Below are positions 58,264 through 64,000 of a stretch of DNA of 64,000 nucleotides, piece by piece. The number at the start of each line of letters is the position of its first letter. Position 1 is the stretch's first letter. Source of the DNA: Microlunatus elymi. Lineage in GTDB: Bacteria > Actinomycetota > Actinomycetes > Propionibacteriales > Propionibacteriaceae. The notes beneath the pieces are model-generated. The model did no database searches. It saw only the letters and a list, made by a program, of their open reading frames with translations, and had not been told where the DNA came from. The stretch spans positions 4,898,001-4,962,000 of the forward strand of contig NZ_CP041692.1 of the NCBI RefSeq assembly GCF_007362775.1. Direction: 5' to 3'. The position numbers were made by a program, and so were the translations under genes.

Positions 58264-59000
58264 CGTTTCCCACCCTCTTGATCTTGGTCTGACCCGTGTC
58301 CCGAACCGTGTCCCGAACCGTGTCGTGGCTGGGTCGGATGCAAGGCCGGCGCCGACGCCTTGCCCATCTGGGCCAGCGCCGCCGCCGACTGCGGGGTGTC
58401 GGCGTACAACTCGGCAACCTCCGCCTGAGCCTTGGCCCGATCCCGTTTCTTCCAACCGGCGTTGGGCAGACCGGAGTTGAAGTCGGCCGGCATCGGCTGG
58501 GTCTCGGGGAGGCCCTGGAAGTATTCCTTCTCACTGTCGCCGAGCATCCGCTCGTGCGGCGGGGCGGTCATCCCGGGCAGCAGCGGCGCGAGCAGCTGAT
58601 GCTTCTCGTAGATCATGTCCTCGCGGGTGAAGTCGCTCAGCTCGAAGTGATTGGTCATCGTCAACGCCCGGGTCGGGCAGGCTTCGATGCACAATCCGCA
58701 GAGGATGCAGCGCAAGTAGTTGATCTGATAGACGCGGCCGTACCGCTCACCGGGGCTGTAGCGCTCGGCGTCGGTGTTCTCCGCACCCTCGACGTAGATC
58801 GCGTCGGCCGGGCAGGCCCAGGCGCACAGCTCACAACCGACGCACTTCTCCAGGCCGTCCGGCCAACGGTTCAGCTGATGCCGACCGTGGTAGCGCGGGG
58901 CGGTGATCTTCGGCCCGGCCGGGTAGGCCTCGGTGAAGGTCTTGGTGAAGAAGGTCTTCAGCGTGATGCCGAATCCTGCGATCGGATCCAGGAATCCCAT
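58260..59000 (-). CDS. nuoI: NADH-quinone oxidoreductase subunit I
   Basis: A 246-residue ferredoxin-like subunit carrying two [4Fe-4S] clusters: [20 protein letters not shown] and [24 protein letters not shown]. The C-terminus is extended by about 60 residues and ends in a Gly-Ser-His repeat ([10 protein letters not shown]) encoded by a 12-base tandem repeat. The ATG shares a base with the nuoH stop (TGATG). Confidence 0.95.
   Translation of the reverse strand: MGFLDPIAGFGITLKTFFTKTFTEAYPAGPKITAPRYHGRHQLNRWPDGLEKCVGCELCAWACPADAIYVEGAENTDAERYSPGERYGRVYQINYLRCILCGLCIEACPTRALTMTNHFELSDFTREDMIYEKHQLLAPLLPGMTAPPHERMLGDSEKEYFQGLPETQPMPADFNSGLPNAGWKKRDRAKAQAEVAELYADTPQSAAALAQMGKASAPALHPTQPRHGSGHGSGHGSDQDQEGGKR
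58295..58324 (+). repeat. 12-bp tandem repeat in the nuoI tail
   Basis: CGTGTCCCGAAC is repeated at 58295-58306 and 58307-58318, with CGTGTC again at 58319-58324. On the minus strand it encodes the Gly-Ser-Gly-His repeat of the NuoI C-terminus. Confidence 0.8.
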
Positions 59001-60325
59001 CAGCTTCCTCCCAACGTAGGCGGTTGAGCTTGCGGTTCGGTCTGCTGGTCGGGGGTTGCGTCAGCCGGTTCGGTGACGACCACCCCGGCCAGTTCGGGCA
59101 ACACCTGCCCGGGCCGCGGCGGCACCGGGAACCCGCCCGCGAAGGCGTCGAATTCCTTCACCGGTTGAGGTTTCTCCTCCTCCGGCTCACGGCCACCGAA
59201 GAAGATGATCGCCAGGATCGCGATCACGATGGCCGCGCCGATCGCGATGAACAGCGGCTGGCCGAACCAGCCCTGGCTGCGGGCAACCCGGAAGGTGGCG
59301 ACCAGCAGCACCCAGACCAGCGAGATCGGGATCAGCCAACGCCAGCCCAGCCGCATGAACTGGTCGTAGCGGAACCGGGGCACGGTGGCCCGGACCCAGA
59401 CCATGAAGCCCATGAACAGGATGGTCTTGATCACGAACCAGAGCAGGCCCCAGTAGGCGTGATCCATGCCCAGCCAGTTGAACGGAATCGGCGCGTGGAA
59501 GCCGCCGAGGAAGATCGTCACGCAGACCGCGGACACGTTCGCCAGGGCCATGTACTCGGCCATGTAGAACATCGCGAACCGCATCGAGCTGTACTCGGTC
59601 AGGTAGCCGCCGACGATCTCCGACTCACCCTCCGGCAGGTCGAACGGGGTCCGGTTGGACTCACCGAAGATCGCGATCACGAAGATCACGAACGACGGGA
59701 TCAGCACCAGGCAGTACCAGAGGTTCTTCTGCGCGTCGACCACCTCGGAGGTGGACAGCGACCCGGAGTACATGAAGACCGCGACCAGGCTGAGGCCCAT
59801 CGCGACCTCGTAGCTGATCATCTGCGCACTGGCTCGGATGCCACCGAGCAGGGCGAACGTCTCGTTCGAGGCCCAGCCGGCCAGCACCACGCCGTAGATG
59901 CCGACCGAGGTGACGCCCAAGATCAACAAGATCGACACCGGCATGTCGGAGACCTGCAGCATGGTGGTGTGGCCACCGGGCACCGGCACCTTGCCGGCGA
60001 ACGGGATCAGGGCGAAGATCAACACCGCCGGGATCACGTTCAGTGCCGGTGCCAGCATGAAGACGACCTTGTCCACGCCGGAGGGAGTCAGATCCTCCTT
60101 GAGCATGGACTTCAGGCCGTCGGCCAACGACTGCAGCGATCCGAAGGGGCCGTTCATGGTCGGGCCGGGACGGTTCTGCATCCGGCCCAGCACCTTGCGT
60201 TCGAAGACGATGCCGAACAGCGTGAACAAGATCAACAGGACGAAGCCGAACAACGCCTTCAAGATCACGACCCAGAGCGGGTCGTGCATGAAGATGTTCA
60301 GATCCATCGGCACGAGGGACATCAC
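59000..60325 (-). CDS. nuoH: NADH-quinone oxidoreductase subunit H
   Basis: A 441-residue quinone-site membrane subunit. Markers: [85 protein letters not shown], and [40 protein letters not shown]. The C-terminal 60 residues are hydrophilic and Pro/Glu-rich. It starts at GTG 60325 or the ATG at 60322, overlapping the nuoG stop. Confidence 0.95.
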   Translation of the reverse strand: MMSLVPMDLNIFMHDPLWVVILKALFGFVLLILFTLFGIVFERKVLGRMQNRPGPTMNGPFGSLQSLADGLKSMLKEDLTPSGVDKVVFMLAPALNVIPAVLIFALIPFAGKVPVPGGHTTMLQVSDMPVSILLILGVTSVGIYGVVLAGWASNETFALLGGIRASAQMISYEVAMGLSLVAVFMYSGSLSTSEVVDAQKNLWYCLVLIPSFVIFVIAIFGESNRTPFDLPEGESEIVGGYLTEYSSMRFAMFYMAEYMALANVSAVCVTIFLGGFHAPIPFNWLGMDHAYWGLLWFVIKTILFMGFMVWVRATVPRFRYDQFMRLGWRWLIPISLVWVLLVATFRVARSQGWFGQPLFIAIGAAIVIAILAIIFFGGREPEEEKPQPVKEFDAFAGGFPVPPRPGQVLPELAGVVVTEPADATPDQQTEPQAQPPTLGGS

Positions 60326-62769
60326 TTCGCTCCTTCGATCCGTACGACCTCGCCGGAACTTACCGCCAGATGTTCGCTGAGGGCCAATCCGCCGTGGCCG
60401 GTCTCGGTCAGCGCGCGGGACGGCAGCCAGATCACCCCGTCGGTCATCTCCGGCACGATCTCGGTGCGGAAACTGATCGACCCTCGATCGGTGGACACCA
60501 CCACCCGGTCGGCGATGCCGGCTTCGGCCGCGGTCCGCGAACTCAGCCGGGCCACCGGCCCGCGCGCGGTGCCGGCCAGGTACGGCTCGCCGTCGATCGC
60601 CCGGGCGTCGTCCAGGTGCAGCCGCCAGCTGGCCAGGATCGCGGTGTTCGGTCCTTCGACGGGCTCAGGACCCTTGGCCCGAACTTGTCGAAGGGTGGCC
60701 CGCTCCCCTTCCCAGACACCCAACTCGGCCAACTCGGCGCGGGCCTGCTCGGCGGTACGGATGCCGAGGTCGGTGCCGAGTCCGTCGGCCAGAGCGGCGA
60801 GCACCCGCAGGTCGCTCATCGTGTTCGGCTTCTTGATCACCACGCCGAAGGACCGCTCGCGGCCCTCCCAGTTGACGAAACTGCCGGAGCGTTCCTCGAT
60901 CAAGCCGACCGGGAGCACCACGTCGGCACGCTCGGTGACCTCGCTGACGCGGGTCTCCAGGCTGACCACGAAGCCGGCATTCTCCAGCCCGTGCCGGACC
61001 AGCACCGGATCGACGAAGTCGGACGGCTGGACACCGCCCACCACCAACGCCTTCAGGGCACCGGTCGCCGCCGCCACCAACTGCTCGTTGGCGGACCGGC
61101 CGACCCGGTCGGGCAACGACGGGAGCCCCCAGGCGGCGGCCACGTCGACCCGGGCGGCCGGATCGGTGACCGGACGTCCGTACGGCAACAGGTTCGGCAG
61201 GCAGCCGGCCTCGACCGCCCCGCGCTCACCGGCGCGGCGCGGGATCCAGGCCAGTCGGGCACCGGTCCTCGTCGCCAGCTCCACCGCCGCGGTCAGCGCG
61301 CCGGGCACCTGGGCCAGCCGCTCGCCGACGATGATCACCGACGTGCCGTCCAGTTCGACCGACGAGGGCAGCTTGGCCAGCACGTTCGCCTCGTCGCCCG
61401 GCACGGTCGGCAGCAGCGTGCCGCCGATCCGCCGGATCCCTTCGGAGGCGTACGGGGCGAGCTGGTAGCTGCGCAGCTTGTTCTTCCGGAAGGCCTTGCG
61501 GAGCCGGAGGAAGACGACGCCGCCCTCGTCCTCGGGCTCGAAGCCGGCCATCAGCACCGCGGACGCGTTCTCCAGGTCGGCGAAGGTGACACCCGGCTGC
61601 CCGTTGATCGGGCCGGTGCCGGCCACCGCGGCGGCCAGGAAGTCGGCCTCCTCGTCGGAGTAGGCCCGAGCCCGATGGTCGATGTCGTTGGTGCCGATCA
61701 CGGCCCGGGCGAACTTGCTGTAGGCGTAGGCGTCCTCGTGGGTCAGCCGACCCCCGGGCAGGACGCCGACCGAGTCACCGGCCGCCTTCAGCCCGGCCAC
61801 CGCGGCGTCGATCGCCTCCGGCCAGGAGGCGAACCGCAACGAACCGTCCTCGTCGCGTACCAGCGGCTGGGTCAGCCGATCCTCGCCCCGGCCGGAACGG
61901 AAGGCGAAGCGGTCCTTGTCGGAGATCCACTCCTCGTTGACCTCCGGATCGTCACCGCCCATCCGGCGCATCACGGTCTGCCGGCGATAGTCGACCCGGA
62001 TCGCCGAACCCGAACTGTCGTGCTCGGCGATCGACGGCACGCTGACCAGGTCGAACGGCCGGGACCGGAAGCGGTAGGCGGCGCTGGTCAGCGCACCCAC
62101 CGGGCAGATCTGGACCGTGTTGCCGGACCAGTAGCTGTCGAACGGCTCCTTGGCGTACAGGCTGACCTGCTGCAGCGGGCCGCGTTCGCCGAGCACGATC
62201 AACGGATCGCCGGCAATCTGGTCGGCGAACCGGGTGCAGCGCGCACACAGCACACACCGCTCGCGGTCCAGCAGGATCTGCGCGGACAGGTTGATCGGCT
62301 TGACGTAGAGCCGCTTGACGCCGTCGTAGCGGGACTCACCGTCGCCGTGCGACAGGGACTGATTCTGCAGCGGGCACTCGCCGCCCTTGTCGCAGATCGG
62401 GCAGTCCAGCGGGTGGTTGATCAGCAGGAATTCCATGATTCCGCGCTGCGCCTTGTCGGCCCGCTCACTGGTCAGCTGGGTCTTCACCTTCATCCCCGGC
62501 ATCACCGTGATGGTGCAGGATGCCTGCGGCTTGGGCATGCCCCGGCCGTTGCCCATGTCCGGGATCTCCACCATGCACTGCCGGCAGGCGCCCACCGGGT
62601 CGAGCAGCGGATGGTCGCAGAAACGCGGGATGTCGATGCCGATCAACTCGGCTGCCCGGATCACCAGGGTGCCCTTCGGCACGCTCACCTCGACGTCGTC
62701 GATGGTGATGGTGATCAGGTCTTCCTTCTTCTCCACCTCGGCGGCGGAGGTGTTCTGCGTGACGGTCAC
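60322..62769 (-). CDS. nuoG: NADH-quinone oxidoreductase subunit G lacking N7 cluster ligands
   Basis: An 815-residue Fe-S subunit. The [2Fe-2S] site has C51, C62, C65 and C85; N3 has H119, C123, C126, C132; N4 has C172, C175, C178 and C222. The molybdopterin-oxidoreductase-like domain begins near 240, but the N7 motif (C-x2-C-x3-C ... C) reads SIAEHDSSGSA and EEWISDKDRF, so positions 248, 251, 255 and 283 are Ala, Asp, Ser and Ser. The C-terminal region contains VRAKGPEPVEGPN, an in-frame insertion of the dispersed repeat. GTG at 62769 overlaps the nuoF stop (GTGA). Confidence 0.94.
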   Translation of the reverse strand: MTVTQNTSAAEVEKKEDLITITIDDVEVSVPKGTLVIRAAELIGIDIPRFCDHPLLDPVGACRQCMVEIPDMGNGRGMPKPQASCTITVMPGMKVKTQLTSERADKAQRGIMEFLLINHPLDCPICDKGGECPLQNQSLSHGDGESRYDGVKRLYVKPINLSAQILLDRERCVLCARCTRFADQIAGDPLIVLGERGPLQQVSLYAKEPFDSYWSGNTVQICPVGALTSAAYRFRSRPFDLVSVPSIAEHDSSGSAIRVDYRRQTVMRRMGGDDPEVNEEWISDKDRFAFRSGRGEDRLTQPLVRDEDGSLRFASWPEAIDAAVAGLKAAGDSVGVLPGGRLTHEDAYAYSKFARAVIGTNDIDHRARAYSDEEADFLAAAVAGTGPINGQPGVTFADLENASAVLMAGFEPEDEGGVVFLRLRKAFRKNKLRSYQLAPYASEGIRRIGGTLLPTVPGDEANVLAKLPSSVELDGTSVIIVGERLAQVPGALTAAVELATRTGARLAWIPRRAGERGAVEAGCLPNLLPYGRPVTDPAARVDVAAAWGLPSLPDRVGRSANEQLVAAATGALKALVVGGVQPSDFVDPVLVRHGLENAGFVVSLETRVSEVTERADVVLPVGLIEERSGSFVNWEGRERSFGVVIKKPNTMSDLRVLAALADGLGTDLGIRTAEQARAELAELGVWEGERATLRQVRAKGPEPVEGPNTAILASWRLHLDDARAIDGEPYLAGTARGPVARLSSRTAAEAGIADRVVVSTDRGSISFRTEIVPEMTDGVIWLPSRALTETGHGGLALSEHLAVSSGEVVRIEGAK
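60653..60694. repeat. Inverted pair of the dispersed repeat inside nuoG
   Basis: CCTTCGACGGGCTCAGG (60653-60669) faces CCGAACTTGTCGAAGG (60679-60694). The pair lies in frame within nuoG and encodes the GPEPVEG segment. Confidence 0.75.
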
Positions 62770-64000
62770 TGCGCAACTCCTGCCGGCTGGACGTAGACCA
62801 CGTTTCTCTCGTACGGGAACAGCTCCCAGGCGGGCGTGTGGTAGCCGGCCTCGAACTCGTCGCGGAAGTACTTGATCGCGGAGTTGACCGGGGTGACCAG
62901 GGCGTCGCCGAGCGCACAAAAGGCCTTACCGCCGATGTTGTCGGACAGGTCGAGCAACTTCTCCACGTCGCCCTCCTGCCCCTGCCCGGCCTCGATCCGC
63001 TGCATGATCTGGGCCAGCCACCAACTGCCCTCACGACACGGCGTGCACTTGCCGCAGGACTCGTGCTTGTAGAACTCGACCCACCGCGACACCGCACGAA
63101 CCACGGAGACGGTCTCGTCGAAGATCTGCAGCGATCGGGTGCCGAGCATCGATCCGGCCTTGGCCACCGAGTCGTAGTCCAGCGGCACGTCCAGATGCTC
63201 GTCGGTGAAGACCGGCGAGCTGGAACCACCGGGCGTCCAGAACTTCAGCCGGTGCCCTTCGCGGATCCCGCCGGTCAGGTCAAGAAGCTGACGCAGCGTG
63301 GTGCCCAGCGGGACCTCCACCTGGCCCGGGTTCTTGACGTGGCCGGACAGGCTGAAGATGCCCATCCCCTTGCCGTTGTCCACGCCCATCGAGGTGAACC
63401 AGTCGATGCCGTTGGCGACGATCGCCGGCACGGTGGAGATCGACTCGACGTTGTTGATCACCGTCGGCGAACCGTACAGGCCGGCCACCGCCGGGAACGG
63501 CGGCTTCAGTCGCGGTTGTCCGCGGCGGCCTTCCAGCGAGTCCAGCAGCGCTGTTTCCTCACCGCAGATGTACGCGCCCGCGCCGGCATGCACGATCAGC
63601 TCCAGGTCGAACCCGGTGCCGAGGATGTTCTTGCCCAGGTAGCCGGCGGAGTAGGCCTCCATCACGGCCTGCTGCAGCCGACGGATGACGTGCAGCACCT
63701 CGCCGCGGACGTAGATGAAGGCGTGCTTGGCGCCGAACGCGAAACAGGAGATGATCACGCCCTCGACCAGGGTGTGCGGACTCGCCATCATCAGCGGCAT
63801 GTCCTTGCAGGCACCGGGTTCGGACTCGTCGGCGTTCACCACCAGGTAGCGCGGCTTCGACTTGTCCGGATCCAGCAGCGACCACTTCACACCGGTCGGG
63901 AAGCCGGCTCCGCCACGGCCCCGCAGCTGCGAGTCCTTGATCATTCCGGCCAGCTCGTCGGGGCTCTTGTGCAACGCCGACCGCAGCGTGGCGTAGCCGC
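62766..64000 (-). CDS. nuoF: NADH-quinone oxidoreductase subunit F, 5' end beyond window
   Basis: The FMN and N3-type cluster subunit that accepts electrons from NADH. About 411 residues are in the window; the reading frame GYATLRSALHKSPDELA runs off the right edge, so the gene begins beyond 64000. Markers: LRGRGGAGFPTGVKWSLLDP (NADH/FMN), ADESEPGACKDMPLMM, YICGEETALLDSLEGRRGQPRLKPPFPAVAGLYGSPTVINNVES and the cluster motif HESCGKCTPCREGSWWL plus GKAFCALGDA. Its stop overlaps the nuoG start. nuoA-E should lie to the right. Confidence 0.95.
   Translation of the reverse strand, partial: GYATLRSALHKSPDELAGMIKDSQLRGRGGAGFPTGVKWSLLDPDKSKPRYLVVNADESEPGACKDMPLMMASPHTLVEGVIISCFAFGAKHAFIYVRGEVLHVIRRLQQAVMEAYSAGYLGKNILGTGFDLELIVHAGAGAYICGEETALLDSLEGRRGQPRLKPPFPAVAGLYGSPTVINNVESISTVPAIVANGIDWFTSMGVDNGKGMGIFSLSGHVKNPGQVEVPLGTTLRQLLDLTGGIREGHRLKFWTPGGSSSPVFTDEHLDVPLDYDSVAKAGSMLGTRSLQIFDETVSVVRAVSRWVEFYKHESCGKCTPCREGSWWLAQIMQRIEAGQGQEGDVEKLLDLSDNIGGKAFCALGDALVTPVNSAIKYFRDEFEAGYHTPAWELFPYERNVVYVQPAGVAQ

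Noticed and set aside
59024-62796. Long plus-strand open frames opposite nuoH and nuoG (814 and 808 codons)
   Set aside because: Both are shadows of the nuo genes created by high GC at third codon positions; no domains are visible.

Overview
The window is GC-rich DNA from an actinobacterium, most likely of the Propionibacteriaceae (Microlunatus-like). This is inferred from the GC-rich third codon positions, frequent GTG starts, the bS22 ribosomal protein gene, the radA-disA pair, a 14-gene type nuo operon, and an rmlC-rmlD fusion. No rRNA, tRNA or CRISPR array was seen.

Layout. At 1-6.4 kb there is the 5' end of a bS22 gene cut by the window edge, an IS element (207-1589), two aminoglycoside-phosphotransferase-like kinases, an acyl-CoA synthetase and a queuosine-precursor transporter. 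At 6.1-11.8 kb lie an excisionase-type HTH gene, a DUF1540 gene and the tightly coupled operon asd-proC-acuC, then a CPBP membrane protein and a TIM-barrel protein. At 11.9-17.1 kb come a Cys-rich conserved protein, a repeat-filled intergenic region, a VOC protein plus aminotransferase pair, a DUF4190 protein and an esterase lipoprotein. At 17.2-20.8 kb are radA, disA and a 2H phosphoesterase.

At 20.9-23.5 kb a small locus (ICMT-like methyltransferase, GNAT acetyltransferase, TetR regulator, four-helix membrane protein) carries three copies of one palindromic operator and looks like a local regulon. At 23.5-27.8 kb are a kinase and the dTDP-L-rhamnose genes (rmlA divergent from rmlB and fused rmlCD). 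At 27.9-33.9 kb are an aldo-keto reductase, an M13 peptidase, a toxin-antitoxin pair and an MFS pump with its TetR regulator. At 34-38.4 kb is an osmoprotectant ABC transporter with two tandem, diverged binding proteins. At 38.8-44.2 kb is a sugar-uptake and oxidoreductase cluster around a divergent promoter. At 44.3-47.9 kb are a phytase-like esterase, a second toxin-antitoxin pair, an ECF41/SigJ sigma factor and a LUD protein.

From 64 kb leftwards to 47.97 kb the minus strand carries nuoF-nuoN, a polyprenyl diphosphate synthase, a lipoprotein and an AarF/UbiB-type kinase: a respiratory complex I operon followed by quinone-linked functions. The most interesting points are the three-site TetR regulon, the loss of all four N7 cluster cysteines in NuoG, a dispersed CCTTCGAC...CTCAGG repeat that also lies inside nuoG and nuoJ, the Trp-to-Glu change in one of the duplicated osmolyte-binding proteins, two related 54-bp palindromes after plus-strand genes, and a composite repeat region at 12.7-13.15 kb.
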